Positions 20,128 through 28,751 of a stretch of DNA of 64,000 nt are shown piece after piece. The first letter of the stretch is position 1. Every line of letters begins with the position of its first letter. Made by a program: the position numbers and the translations under genes. The stretch lies in NCBI RefSeq assembly GCF_004000885.1, contig NZ_BIMC01000003.1, forward strand, positions 62,001-126,000, written 5' to 3'. The stretch is from Paenibacillus glucanolyticus NBRC 15330 (GTDB lineage: Bacteria > Bacillota > Bacilli > Paenibacillales > Paenibacillaceae). The notes below the pieces were generated by a model. That model had not been told where the DNA came from. It did no database searches and saw only the letters and a program-made list of their open reading frames with translations.

Positions 20128-20175
20128 AAAAACAGCCCCACCGTCATATTTATTTATGAGATGGAGCTGTTTTTG
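20128..20175. terminator. Bidirectional terminator between yycJ and the SASP gene
   Basis: AAAAACAGC (20128-20136) pairs with GCTGTTTTT (20166-20174), extended by CCA/TGG. It has A and T tracts on both sides, suiting the two convergent genes. Confidence 0.85.
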
Positions 20176-20208
20176 TTGTTATGGCCTATCCTGAGAACTT
20201 CGCCCGCG

Positions 20209-20472
20209 TTAACGCTTGCTGAGACTCTCCTGCGCCATGCGAACCATTTCCCGGACCATGGAACCGCCAATCGCACCGCCGACTTTGCCGGCCTGCTCCG
20301 TGGTCAGATCTCCGTTACTGCCGGGTTTAAGCGGTACCCCCAAAGACTTGGCGACCTCATATTTGACGTCTTGCTGACTCTGCGGGTCTACCTTGTAACC
20401 TTCATTCTGCATCACCTTGGTCATGAATTGCTGCATTTCGGGGCTCCGGTGCCGCCTTGATCTTCTTGCCAT
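20209..20472 (-). CDS. Alpha/beta-type small acid-soluble spore protein
   Basis: This SASP coats and protects DNA in the dormant spore. The 87-residue protein has the two family signatures: YEVAKSLGVPL, around the usual GPR protease cleavage site, and GGAIGGSMVREMVRMAQ. An N-terminal basic stretch (MARRSRRHRS) is unusual compared with the minimal 60-70-residue SASPs. GAGGAGGG before the ATG at 20472 fixes the start; a longer reading frame back to 20562 is rejected. It is convergent with yycJ. Forespore (sigma-G) expression is expected, but I could not identify a convincing promoter. Confidence 0.9.
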   Translation of the reverse strand: MARRSRRHRSPEMQQFMTKVMQNEGYKVDPQSQQDVKYEVAKSLGVPLKPGSNGDLTTEQAGKVGGAIGGSMVREMVRMAQESLSKR

Positions 20473-21086
20473 CCCATAACCCTCCTCACTGCTGTATGGT
20501 TTCCCCCTCATAACATTCCCCGTTGAGAACTTACAAATGAATGGATAACCTAACCATTTCAAATACTAGGGGGAGTTTGAGAGCTCTTCTGGTTGTTAAT
20601 AGGATCATTTCATAGACAAGACTCGGATAGGAGGCTAGCTGCTGGGAAATCGGAAGTATTTTTGCAATGGGAAGCTTATGAAGAATAAGTTGCCGGGAAT
20701 CCAAATAGGAATGATGTGTAGGTCAACCGGAGCCTACCTCCTGGCCTGTCTGATTTGTATGGATTTGGCAGCTCTTGGCGATCTCCTTTGCCATATTCTT
20801 AACACATTTGTTCTGTATAGTTCTTGAAGGGGGAATGCACGATTGAGGGCTGAGACGTTCAGTGCCTGAGGGATGTCGAAAGAATGGAACATGGAATAAT
20901 ATCCTTGAAAATGGAACCTCTTGGTTGTCTATCACGTATAGAAGGGTATCGTGTTCACCCGTGATTGTTGTTGTTCTGTAATGAAGAATTACGCTGTGTA
21001 CAGACTTTTGGAATTGCCATCAATTTGGCATTTGTTTTTACAAAAGAAAGCTGACGTGAACCTCTGTTCGTGTGGTACAATAGGAG
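20473..21086. other. Long intergenic gap without a supported gene
   Basis: About 600 bases with only short open frames that lack ribosome binding sites. Stop codons are frequent in all frames and no family is recognisable. An extended -10 (TGGTACAAT, 21073-21081) near the end leads into a predicted short transcript. Confidence 0.5.
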
Positions 21087-21256
21087 CACTAGAAGGCTGG
21101 ATGCTTCTGTCAGAACCCGCATCGAACAAGACATCAGGGCCTCTGTATGGTATAGATCGAGCTGGTCCAGGTATTCCCAGTTTTTTTTACGAAAAACAGA
21201 TGTTTCGCGCTTAAGCCGCCCTGTTTGTGGTAATAGAAAGATACAGGGTTTTTTTT
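21087..21256 (+). ncRNA. Predicted short untranslated transcript of about 170 nt
   Basis: An extended -10 (TGGTACAAT, 21073-21081), with weak -35 CTGACG (21051-21056) at 19 bp, precedes this stretch. It ends in a strong intrinsic terminator: CCCTGT (21219-21224), ACAGGG (21243-21248) and eight T. No convincing gene lies between them; a 36-codon frame at about 21103 has no clear ribosome binding site. It could be a small RNA in the gap before htrC. I cannot match it to a known RNA family such as 6S. Confidence 0.4.
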
Positions 21257-21569
21257 GAACTGTCGGGTGGCAATACATACCTTTTATGGAACTAGATTTC
21301 AGCCGAAAGAGCCGGAATATTCGCTAAAGAGCCATATTTCGATAAAAGTTCAAAGAGAGGGTTCAAAAATGCAACTTTTTGAGCCGCTAAAGAGTTAATA
21401 CAATAGAGAGATATTTAACAGGTGGCACGCTGCCGATTCATAGAAAGCTAGATACACTCGGTGCAGGGCGGTTGTTATGACGACAAGATGATTAAGTCGG
21501 TAATGGCGGAAGGTCTGAAGCTGGTAAAGTATCTTGACGTGTAGCAGCCAAGGGGAGAGAGGGATCGCA

Positions 21570-22940
21570 ATGGGATTGTTTGACGATGATTTCTATTCAA
21601 CTAAAATTTCCAGACAGAGCAAAAATACCAGCGAGGACCCATCTGAGCGAAAAACGAAGTGGCGGACTTCCCGCCGTAAAAAGAGTTTATCCACATTTCA
21701 GATATCCGCGATCAGCTCCGTATGCAGCGCATTGATTGCAGTCATGCTGTTCAGCTTCCTTACAGGACATCCTGCGACTTCGTCGCCCATGACCTTAATT
21801 AACGGCAGTCACCAGCTGTCCACGTCCGATGGCGATCCATACGAACGAATTATCAGCGCTGCTCAGAAGGTTCGGCCTGCCGTAGTCAGCGTACTGACAC
21901 ATAAAGAGACCGTCCTTCCCGAAGAGGAAGGCCTTGAGGGAGAGGGTCTGGAAGAGGAGTCCGCTGTTCCACCGGAACAAGAAGGAGACTTTGAGCTTCC
22001 GGAAGGGTTCGATTTCGGGGAAGATTTTGACTTTGGCAATGATTTCGGGGGCTCGCAAGAGGATGCCTTGGGCTCCGGCGTTATCTTTAAGAAACTGGAA
22101 GGCAAAGCCTTCGTTATTACCAATAACCATGTGGTTGAAGGAGCCGATTCCCTGGAGGTTGTATTGGTAGGCGGGGAGAAGAGGAAGGCAACCTTGGTCG
22201 GCACAGACAACGTCAGCGATATCGCAGTTCTGTCCATTGATAGTAAAGGTATCGGCGAGGTCGCAGAATTTGGCGATTCCTCCAAGCTTCGTCTAGGCGA
22301 AACGGTCATTGCCATCGGGAACCCGCTTGGTCTTGGCGATACACTCACTTCCGGCATCGTCAGTTACACGAACCGTATTATTCCGGTGTCACTGAATCAG
22401 GATGGCATCTACGATTGGGAACAGGAAGTCATCCAGACTGATGCCGCCATTAACGAAGGCAACAGCGGCGGTGCGCTGGTGGATCTGAACGGCAAAGTCA
22501 TTGGCATCAACACAATGAAGATTGCTGACACCGGCGTAGAAGGACTCGGGTTTGCAATTCCGGTCAATGAGATTACGGAGGTTGTGACCGAACTGATGCT
22601 GAAGGGACACATTGCGCGTCCGTATCTGGGCGTCTACACGGTGGATCTAAGTAATCCGTATGCTCCGCTTAGCAAGAAGGAGAAGGAGAACCTCAAGCTG
22701 CCGAAGACGGTAACCGAAGGCGTGGTTGTACTGGATGCGCTTGGTCCTGCGCTGGATGCCGGTATGCAGTTGAATGACGTCATCATCAAGCTTGACGGCA
22801 AACCGATCACCACGACGCTGGAGCTTCGCAAGCACCTCTACCGTAACACGAAGGTAGGCGGTGACCTGAATGTGACCTTCTATCGCGACGGCAAGCTGCA
22901 GTCGCGGAAGGTGAAGCTGGAAGAAAAGCCTGGAGAATAA
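21570..22940 (+). CDS. htrC: HtrA-like serine protease (HtrC/YycK)
   Basis: This membrane-anchored DegP/HtrA protease degrades or refolds damaged envelope proteins. The 456-residue protein has a cytoplasmic tail, one helix (about 48-68), a Glu/Gly-rich acidic linker (about 115-155), a trypsin-like domain with the catalytic triad in NNHVVEG (H about 186), SDIAVL (D about 217) and GNSGGAL (S about 299), and a C-terminal PDZ domain (about 370-450). GGGGAGAGAGG fixes ATG 21570. Position after yycJ matches B. subtilis htrC. Confidence 0.93.
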   Translation: MGLFDDDFYSTKISRQSKNTSEDPSERKTKWRTSRRKKSLSTFQISAISSVCSALIAVMLFSFLTGHPATSSPMTLINGSHQLSTSDGDPYERIISAAQKVRPAVVSVLTHKETVLPEEEGLEGEGLEEESAVPPEQEGDFELPEGFDFGEDFDFGNDFGGSQEDALGSGVIFKKLEGKAFVITNNHVVEGADSLEVVLVGGEKRKATLVGTDNVSDIAVLSIDSKGIGEVAEFGDSSKLRLGETVIAIGNPLGLGDTLTSGIVSYTNRIIPVSLNQDGIYDWEQEVIQTDAAINEGNSGGALVDLNGKVIGINTMKIADTGVEGLGFAIPVNEITEVVTELMLKGHIARPYLGVYTVDLSNPYAPLSKKEKENLKLPKTVTEGVVVLDALGPALDAGMQLNDVIIKLDGKPITTTLELRKHLYRNTKVGGDLNVTFYRDGKLQSRKVKLEEKPGE

Positions 22941-23353
22941 TACGGGCAGTTCTGAAGAATATGGAATCAGGCCCTTGAAGATTTTTTTATGCCACGTGAT
23001 CGTTCGTTGTTTAATGCAGCAAGTAACGGGTATATATTATCGTTAGCGTTGAATAGAATCCAATATATAGAGATTTTGAAAAAGGTTAGATTAGAGCCGA
23101 TGAACGGCCGCGAAAAAAGAGCGTGATCCACGCTCTTTTTTTCATTTACCTGAAAGAGATGTAGAGAGCGCAGGACAAGTCCTGTGAAATCCATGGATGT
23201 GGAGGAAGCTTTTGCAGATTGAAATAAAGAGGGAATAGCCATTTGCGGCAAAAAGATTTCTTTTTGTCGTAGAGTGTGGTAGAACAGAAGAGTGGCTATA
23301 CTTGATTGATGATAAAACACAACATGAGGCGAATGATAGAAAGGATGCATAGA
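22941..23353. other. Intergenic region with one terminator
   Basis: No gene is supported. It contains an AT-rich stretch at 23020-23090 and the terminator at 23113-23142. The final ~60 bases are the leader of the CxxH/CxxC gene. Confidence 0.5.
23113..23142 (+). terminator. Terminator downstream of htrC
   Basis: AAAAAAGAGCGTG pairs with CACGCTCTTTTTT around a three-base loop, followed by T residues. Confidence 0.85.
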
Positions 23354-23521
23354 ATGTACGTCGTATGCAAGGAACATGTGGAACTAGCGATCGAAAATTT
23401 CGTGGATGAATATGAGGATGCCCCGGATATTGTTGATCTGAAGGAGACCGAGTTTTCGGACTGGGACCCACCGGTGAAGTGCGCGGAGTGCGAGAAGCAT
23501 GCTGAGTTTTTAGTTGTGTAA
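23354..23521 (+). CDS. CxxH/CxxC small protein
   Basis: This 55-residue protein belongs to the small Bacillales family named for a CxxH motif (CKEH, residues 5-8) near the start and a CxxC motif (CAEC, about 42-45) near the end; together they could bind one zinc ion. Between them is a very acidic segment (DEYEDAPDIVDLKETEF). Its function is unknown. AAAGGA precedes ATG 23354, and a longer in-frame extension to 23306 lacks support. In Bacillales this family is found near htrC and rlmH, as here. Confidence 0.85.
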   Translation: MYVVCKEHVELAIENFVDEYEDAPDIVDLKETEFSDWDPPVKCAECEKHAEFLVV

Positions 23522-23560
23522 CTTTTGAACATTTGACTTGAATAGATGATACCGATGAGA

Positions 23561-23587
23561 AAGCGTGATGAATTCACGCTTTTTTTG
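23561..23587 (+). terminator. Terminator after the CxxH/CxxC gene
   Basis: AAGCGTG (23561-23567) pairs with CACGCTT (23575-23581), followed by T residues. Confidence 0.8.
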
Positions 23588-23642
23588 TTAGAATCGATGG
23601 GATTATGTTTTCGCTAAAATCTTGGGAATGGTGGGGACGTCG

Positions 23643-24089
23643 ATGACACAGAGGAGCATCCGAGGCATCCGTGTAACGGATTATACCGATATCTATCTCC
23701 TGAACTTGGAGTTTAATCCGAATCTGCATGCGTTCTCGGAAGATAAAGTCAAAGAGAAAATCGAGACCCTCATCCACCATACGAACGATGTGGTTCTGCT
23801 ATGCGAATCTCATGATGAGGTTATAGGCTACATTCATGGAAGTCCTTATGAGCTGTTGTTCTCAGAATCTTTAATCAATGTGTTAGGTTTTGTCGTAAAG
23901 GAGAGGTACCGAAATCAAGGGACGGGAAGTCTGTTGATCGAGAGTCTGGAGCAGTGGTCCCAGAGCCACGGTTATTCCGGCGTCAAGCTGCTGTCACATC
24001 CGAGCCGTGTGCAGGCTCACAGATTTTATGAAAGACGGGGCTACAAGTTTACCAAGGATCAGAAAAACTTTATAAAAAAGTTTGAATAA
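23643..24089 (+). CDS. GNAT-family N-acetyltransferase
   Basis: This 148-residue protein should move an acetyl group from acetyl-CoA to an unknown amine. Motif A is clear: VLGFVVKERYRNQGTGSLLIESL, with the RNQGTG pyrophosphate-binding loop near residue 92. HRFYERRGYK is the typical motif B ending. GGTGGGG precedes ATG 23643; longer in-frame starts upstream lack a ribosome binding site. No neighbour hints at the substrate. It is a single-gene unit, as a terminator lies just upstream. Confidence 0.85.
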   Translation: MTQRSIRGIRVTDYTDIYLLNLEFNPNLHAFSEDKVKEKIETLIHHTNDVVLLCESHDEVIGYIHGSPYELLFSESLINVLGFVVKERYRNQGTGSLLIESLEQWSQSHGYSGVKLLSHPSRVQAHRFYERRGYKFTKDQKNFIKKFE

Positions 24090-24279
24090 ACTCATGCTAT
24101 CGTACAGGGACAGCCTTTTCAGCGAGGGGTTGAAGAGGTAATAAAGAGTATGCCTGCATTCCGAACGTACTTGTCAGATGGAGCCATAGGCTTCGATGTA
24201 CAGACTGTCAATAGTGTATGATGGGTCTATAGATGGAATGTGGCGCGGTAAATACCTATCGTGAATGGAGACGATCACT

Positions 24280-25314
24280 GTGGATGACTACGGGAAATCA
24301 TGGGAGAATGAAATCAGGCGGGCCGCAGATGAGGCCTACGATAAGGAAATGGATGCAATCAATCAACAGCTGAAGCAAGAGATCCTCATTGCGCTCATTG
24401 GCGATGTGAATACCGGGAAGTCTTCCACCATGAACCGTATCGTCGGTGAAGAGGTGGCAGGCGTAGGGGCTGAGCCGGGAGAGACAACCGAGATTAGACC
24501 GCACAAGTACAAAGAGCACATTTATTTTATTGACACTCCCGGATTGAATGATGTTAATACGGCCAATTCGGATGTGACCTTGAATTATTATAAACAGGCG
24601 GATATCGTACTGTTCTTCCTGAACGCAGCGGGTACCGTCTTCTCCGAGGTGGAGAAAAAGTCCTTTGAGAAGATTCAGAGCATCAACTCAAATATTTTGA
24701 TTGTGCTGAACAAAATCGATGCCGCGGATGAAATCGACCGGCTGGTGGCGCGCATCAAGAAGGAGACCGGGGGGCGCTACGAAGTTGCACCGGTATCCTC
24801 ACGGACGGGTGAGAACATCGACCAGCTGCGGAGCAGCATTCTGGAGCTGCTTAAAAAAAAGTCTAAAGACATTCTCTTTGCCAAAAGTATCAAAGAGAAG
24901 TCTGCGACAGCCAATGCCTGGATCATTGGAGCCTCCGTCTCCGCAGGGGCGGTAGGCGCATCGCCTATTCCGGGCTCGGATATCATTCCGATTACCGGCA
25001 TTCAGGTGAGCCTGCTGACGCGGCTGGCGGTGCTGTACAATAAGCCGATCAGCAAGGAGACAGCGAAGGAGCTGGTCATTGCCACGATATTCGGGAATAT
25101 CGGCAAGAGTATTTTTCGGCAGATCGTGAAGGTGTTTCCAGGAGCGGGATCTGTCGCCGGAGCGACGGTCGCGGGCGCAACTACGCTGGCGCTGGGGTAT
25201 GCGGTGAAATATGCCTATGAGCACAATATCGAGATCAACACAGCAAATATTACGAAGCTTTACAAGAAGTTCAGGGATAAAGCGGAGTCTGAAGCCAAGA
25301 GCGAGTCCAAGTAA
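24280..25314 (+). CDS. Dynamin/Era-like GTPase with hydrophobic C-terminal domain
   Basis: The N-terminal half is a P-loop GTPase: G1 GDVNTGKSS (about 42-50), a threonine-rich switch I (GETTEIRP), G3 DTPG and G4 NKID, followed by VSSRTGEN. The C-terminal half has an apolar segment GASVSAGAVGASPIPGSDI followed by ITGIQVSLLTRLAVLY, typical of DUF697-like domains that associate with membranes, and a second glycine/alanine-rich stretch. The role is unknown. A GTG at 24280 follows GGAG at good spacing; ATG 24265 in the same frame lacks one but is the alternative (349 residues). Confidence 0.8.
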   Translation: MDDYGKSWENEIRRAADEAYDKEMDAINQQLKQEILIALIGDVNTGKSSTMNRIVGEEVAGVGAEPGETTEIRPHKYKEHIYFIDTPGLNDVNTANSDVTLNYYKQADIVLFFLNAAGTVFSEVEKKSFEKIQSINSNILIVLNKIDAADEIDRLVARIKKETGGRYEVAPVSSRTGENIDQLRSSILELLKKKSKDILFAKSIKEKSATANAWIIGASVSAGAVGASPIPGSDIIPITGIQVSLLTRLAVLYNKPISKETAKELVIATIFGNIGKSIFRQIVKVFPGAGSVAGATVAGATTLALGYAVKYAYEHNIEINTANITKLYKKFRDKAESEAKSESK

Positions 25315-25326
25315 TCTGATGGAATA

Positions 25327-25348
25327 GAAAAAGGGGCCATCGGCCCCT
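25327..25348 (-). terminator. Minus-strand terminator
   Basis: AGGGGCC-atc-GGCCCCT (25332-25348) is followed, on the minus strand, by a T run. It ends the gene at 25386-25694. Confidence 0.75.
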
Positions 25349-25385
25349 GATCGCAGCTGCTTCACGGCAGCCGATACTTCCTTAT

Positions 25386-25694
25386 TTACTTTACCGCAGC
25401 ATGATCGGATTTTGCCTGCTCCAGCATCGATTTCCAATCCGGGAAATCCGTTTCTCTTGAAACATGCCGGTCAAACAGTTCATCTGGAATGTTATCGATA
25501 TCTTCGTGAGTTTCCACCTGGAAGTTACCCTTTATCAGAAATTCCCCAAAGCTGCCGTGCGATGAATGTTTACGCATAAACGCTTCATTGAACAGCTTTT
25601 CCAGAGAAATGTTATCCGGATCCTCCTGTACCGACTTTTGTCCTTGCAACTCCTTCAACAGATCGTCAAACGACATAGGCTTTTGCTTTCTCAG
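25386..25694 (-). CDS. Small conserved acidic protein of unknown function, possible CTG start
   Basis: I do not recognise this soluble, acidic, helical protein, which begins (M)RKQKPMSFDDLLKELQGQK. The first in-frame ATG is at 25676 (96 residues), but it has no ribosome binding site close by. AGGAGT (25706-25701 on the minus strand) lies exactly six bases before an in-frame CTG at 25694, so initiation at CTG, giving 102 residues, is likely. The protein has no membrane segment. It is a single-gene unit with its own terminator. Confidence 0.65.
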   Translation of the reverse strand: MRKQKPMSFDDLLKELQGQKSVQEDPDNISLEKLFNEAFMRKHSSHGSFGEFLIKGNFQVETHEDIDNIPDELFDRHVSRETDFPDWKSMLEQAKSDHAAVK

Positions 25695-25787
25695 AGTACC
25701 ACTCCTAAAACTTTTATTTGTTTTCAGTATAACATATCAGAAATATCTCATACGCATAACCGATTGGGCAGGGGCTTTTCAGTCAAG

Positions 25788-26231
25788 TTATCTTTTCAAT
25801 AATGAAGACCACGTCTGCTCAAGCCAGACATCAAAGTCAGCGCCCTTGTCACCTTCGTACGTATCGTAGAGGTCGATTCTCATCTTTTTCAACTTCTCTT
25901 TGAACTCTTCGTACGTATGGTCGCGGGGCAGGCTTTTCTTGATGCGCAGCAGCACCTTCGTAGCGTCCTTTATCAGTTCGCCCTTCTGTCGTACCGGCAT
26001 TTGCACATCTTCGCCGAAAGACAGCAGTTTATGATAAGCAGCCTCCCGCACTTGATAAACCGCATCCGTATTCAGTCTATGCTTGAGGATGTCGATGGAT
26101 TTCTGATTTTTCCAATTTCCTAATTCTTCTACCGCATCCAAACGTTCTCTCCAATTGGCGTTCCGGTTGGCAGAGCTCTTCAGCTCCTCGTAATTCTCGG
26201 GCATATCCGTTACTACTTCTTGATTGTTCAA
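25788..26231 (-). CDS. HEAT-repeat-like protein
   Basis: This 147-residue all-helical protein has a PBS-lyase/HEAT-type repeat around residues 25-75 (WRERLDAVEELGNWKNQKSI, then VYQVREAAYHKLLSFG), usually a protein-protein contact surface. The C-terminal half (about 85-147) is charged and also helical. It starts at a TTG (26231), with GAGGAG about ten bases upstream; an ATG three bases before it is out of frame. Function and partners are unknown. Confidence 0.75.
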   Translation of the reverse strand: MNNQEVVTDMPENYEELKSSANRNANWRERLDAVEELGNWKNQKSIDILKHRLNTDAVYQVREAAYHKLLSFGEDVQMPVRQKGELIKDATKVLLRIKKSLPRDHTYEEFKEKLKKMRIDLYDTYEGDKGADFDVWLEQTWSSLLKR

Positions 26232-26284
26232 TCATTTCATCTCCTCAACATGTTGTTTCAGGTGGATCTGTACCGTATGTTTAA

Positions 26285-26458
26285 TTATGGGGTATCCTTA
26301 TGGTTTCCGGCGTCGGCTGTACCGTTCGCCTGCTTGGCCCCTTTACTGGTATAAGGTTTGGGTTTACTCTTGGCTCTTCGAGCGCTTGCATCCCACCGGC
26401 TCCAGCCCTTCTTGCCCGTGCCTCTGCCTGTTCCGCCCTTGCCTTTGGATTTACTCAA
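26285..26458 (-). CDS. Small, highly basic protein resembling DUF3934
   Basis: This 57-residue gene has a TTG start (26458) with GGAGTG five bases upstream. The product begins MSKSKGKGGTGRGTGKKGWS and continues with RWDASARRAKSKPKPY: a glycine/lysine/arginine-rich protein with a single conserved GKKGWxRWxASA-like core, as in the small Bacillales family DUF3934. Function is unknown; the charge suggests nucleic-acid binding, perhaps in the spore, but that is a guess. It lies between the HEAT-repeat gene and the TetR gene. Confidence 0.7.
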   Translation of the reverse strand: MSKSKGKGGTGRGTGKKGWSRWDASARRAKSKPKPYTSKGAKQANGTADAGNHKDTP

Positions 26459-26655
26459 CAAATCACTCCGTTATGGTTTAGTCTTGTCCATATATGCTGA
26501 TTGTTTACCAGCACTGTTGAAATATACACTGTATTTGCCCATATGTATAGGATACCACGGAATTTAGCATAAGAATCGGATTTTATTGGTGGATTTCAGC
26601 AGGAGTCATGTTAGAAGTTGACTAATTTCCTTCGGCATGCTATTTTATTTTTGAA

Positions 26656-26667
26656 CTGACCAGTCAG
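26656..26667. promoter_or_regulatory. TetR operator, copy 1
   Basis: CTGACCAGTCAG, a perfect two-fold palindrome apart from its central CA, lies 49 bases before the TetR gene. The same 12-mer recurs before the P450 gene. Confidence 0.8.
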
Positions 26668-26715
26668 AATAAGAAAAATGAATCGAAAATTAGCCGTGAA
26701 AGGGCAGATCCAATT

Positions 26716-27294
26716 GTGAGTAAAGATAAAATTATCCAAGCAGCCATTGAAGTATTCTCCGAGAACGGATACCACCGTGCAAGCATGGATGAAATTGCCG
26801 CCCGGGCACAGGTTGCCAAGGGGACCCTCTATTACAACTTCCCGGGCAAATCGCAGCTGTTCAAGACGGTTGTGAAGCAGGGCATCGAAGATATTATGCA
26901 GCGGACCGAGGCTGAACTGAACTCGCCTCTGCCTATGAAAGAGAAGATCGAGCGGGTGATCCGCGATCACCTGGATTTGTTTCTGGAATCCCGCCATTTT
27001 TCCCACATCGTGTTTAACGAGATTTCTAACGGAATCGAGCAGGAAGTACTGGATGAGCTGAAGGAGCTGAAGCGGAAATATTTAAGCTTCTTGGCAAGCA
27101 TCATTGAGGAGGGTCAGTGTGAAGAGAACCTGTGCCGTGCCGTCGATGCCAATCTAGCCGCTGCCAGCATTGTCGGTACGCTGGAGAGCACCTGTAATTA
27201 TTACCTGAGTCATCAGGATGCGTATTCCCGCGATGATCTGGAGCAGTTTGCGTTCACGATGATTACCCAAGGCCTGTTTATATCGCTTGAATAA
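26716..27294 (+). CDS. TetR-family transcriptional regulator
   Basis: This 192-residue repressor has an N-terminal helix-turn-helix (IIQAAIEVFSENGYHRASMDEIAARAQVAKGTLYYNFPGK, about 5-45) and a ligand-binding helical domain. TLYYNFPGKSQLF is the standard TetR recognition-helix ending. It starts at GTG 26716. It and the P450 gene behind it each carry the identical palindrome CTGACCAGTCAG in front, so it very likely represses itself and the P450 gene until an unknown ligand binds. Confidence 0.9.
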   Translation: MSKDKIIQAAIEVFSENGYHRASMDEIAARAQVAKGTLYYNFPGKSQLFKTVVKQGIEDIMQRTEAELNSPLPMKEKIERVIRDHLDLFLESRHFSHIVFNEISNGIEQEVLDELKELKRKYLSFLASIIEEGQCEENLCRAVDANLAAASIVGTLESTCNYYLSHQDAYSRDDLEQFAFTMITQGLFISLE

Positions 27295-27324
27295 GCGAGG
27301 CCTTCTTTTTTTGAGCATGTACAA

Positions 27325-27336
27325 CTGACCAGTCAG
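27325..27336. promoter_or_regulatory. TetR operator, copy 2
   Basis: This is an exact second copy of CTGACCAGTCAG, 26 bases before the P450 start and between the TetR stop and the P450 ribosome binding site. Confidence 0.8.
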
Positions 27337-27362
27337 TACAAAATTTACGGAGGAAAGCGACG

Positions 27363-28496
27363 GTGTTGATCATGGATTGGAATACAAACGGTTTACTGGC
27401 ATTGGACTGGTTCAAACAAATGCGAATGGACTCCCCGATAGCGGCAGTTGAGGGGGATAGAGCCTGGAATGTGTTCAAATACGAGGATGTCAAAGCCGTG
27501 TTTACGAATTACGAAGTATTCTCATCCCAAGGCTCGTCTTCTACCGATGATCCCATTGAATCCAGTGTTCTGCGGCAGGACCCGCCGAAGCACCGTCAGC
27601 TGCGCAAGCTGGTGTCTCATGCGTTCACGCCGCGCATGATTGAATCGCTTGCTCCCAAGATTCAGGAGATTACGACTTCCCTGCTGGATGAAGCCGAGAA
27701 GAAGGGAACGGTGGATATCGTTGAAGATCTCGCAAGCCCGCTTCCGATTACGGTAATCGCGGAGATGCTTGGGGTATCGATGGAGTATCGGGAACGCTTC
27801 AAGGCATGGTCGGACGCTCTGGTGGGCAACAATTCGGATGCCTATTATCAGTGTCAGCAAGAGATGAGTGAGTATTTCTCCGAGATTGCCGAGGACCGCC
27901 GCCGGCATCCGCAGGATGACCTGATCACGAAGCTGGTGGAGGCGCGCATCGATAATGAGCATCTGACCGATCTGGAGATTATCGGGTTCTGTATTCTCCT
28001 TCTCGTAGCCGGTAATGAAACGACAACCAATCTGATCTCATCAGCGGTACTCGCCTTTGACAGCCTGCCGGAGGTTCGTGCGGAGGTGCTTGCAGACCCA
28101 TCGCTGCTTCCGGGGGCATTGGAGGAAGTGTTCCGCTACTTCTCGCCTGTTCAGTTAATGTTCCGCAGCGTGAAGCAGGATACGGTGCTTCGGGGGCAGG
28201 AGCTGAAGCAGGGCCAATTCGTCTACATCTGGATGGCCTCTGCCAATCATGATGAGGATGTGTTCGAGAAGCCGGACGTCTTCAACATTCACCGGAACCC
28301 GAATCCACATCTGGGGCTGGGAAGCGGCATTCATTACTGCATGGGCTCCCAGTTAGCCCGCATGGAGTCCCGAATTGCCCTTCAGACTCTGCTGGACCGT
28401 TATCCCGCATACCGCCGCGACCGCTCCGTTGAGCTGGCACGGATGGACAGCACGATGATGTTCGCACTGGAGGAGCTGCCGATCATTTTGAAATAG
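27363..28496 (+). CDS. Cytochrome P450
   Basis: This soluble bacterial P450 of 377 residues inserts oxygen into an unknown substrate. The I-helix oxygen-binding motif AGNETTT, the K-helix ExxR (EEVFRYFS), and the haem-binding loop GLGSGIHYCMGSQLAR with axial cysteine C326 are all present. GGAGGA before GTG 27363 sets the start. It is probably controlled by the TetR protein upstream through the operator at 27325. No ferredoxin or reductase gene is nearby, so redox partners must come from elsewhere. It resembles CYP109/YjiB-type enzymes. Confidence 0.93.
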   Translation: MLIMDWNTNGLLALDWFKQMRMDSPIAAVEGDRAWNVFKYEDVKAVFTNYEVFSSQGSSSTDDPIESSVLRQDPPKHRQLRKLVSHAFTPRMIESLAPKIQEITTSLLDEAEKKGTVDIVEDLASPLPITVIAEMLGVSMEYRERFKAWSDALVGNNSDAYYQCQQEMSEYFSEIAEDRRRHPQDDLITKLVEARIDNEHLTDLEIIGFCILLLVAGNETTTNLISSAVLAFDSLPEVRAEVLADPSLLPGALEEVFRYFSPVQLMFRSVKQDTVLRGQELKQGQFVYIWMASANHDEDVFEKPDVFNIHRNPNPHLGLGSGIHYCMGSQLARMESRIALQTLLDRYPAYRRDRSVELARMDSTMMFALEELPIILK

Positions 28497-28506
28497 ATAG
28501 CAAGCG

Positions 28507-28541
28507 AAGAGTCGATCTCGGAGGAGAGCGGCTCTTTTTTT
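28507..28541 (+). terminator. Terminator after the P450 gene
   Basis: AAGAGTCG (28507-28514) pairs with CGGCTCTT (28529-28536) with one G-T pair, followed by seven T. Confidence 0.8.
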
Positions 28542-28684
28542 AATTGGTGATGTCATTACTCGAATAACGGTTGAACATGTATAGAAGCAATTGAAATGGC
28601 GATGCTCATCAGTTAAATGTTATGCGGCTCTCCTGTTGATTAGAAATTGAGGGAGGGTGGTGTAGCAATGCGGAAGGTATGACC

Positions 28685-28713
28685 TTTAACTGGGGGCGCT
28701 ACCATGTTAGAAT
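28685..28713 (+). promoter_or_regulatory. Predicted rlmH promoter
   Basis: TTTAAC, a 17-bp spacer and TAGAAT (28708-28713), preceded by TG at -15, form a plausible sigma-A promoter 39 bases before rlmH. Confidence 0.5.
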
Positions 28714-28751
28714 AAACGTCATAACAGCAGAGATTAAGGAGCGAAAGCGCC

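Noticed and set aside
20723..21278. Open frames of 60-107 codons on both strands of the gap before htrC
   Set aside because: They have no ribosome binding sites, odd composition and no conserved motif, and several overlap the predicted terminator.
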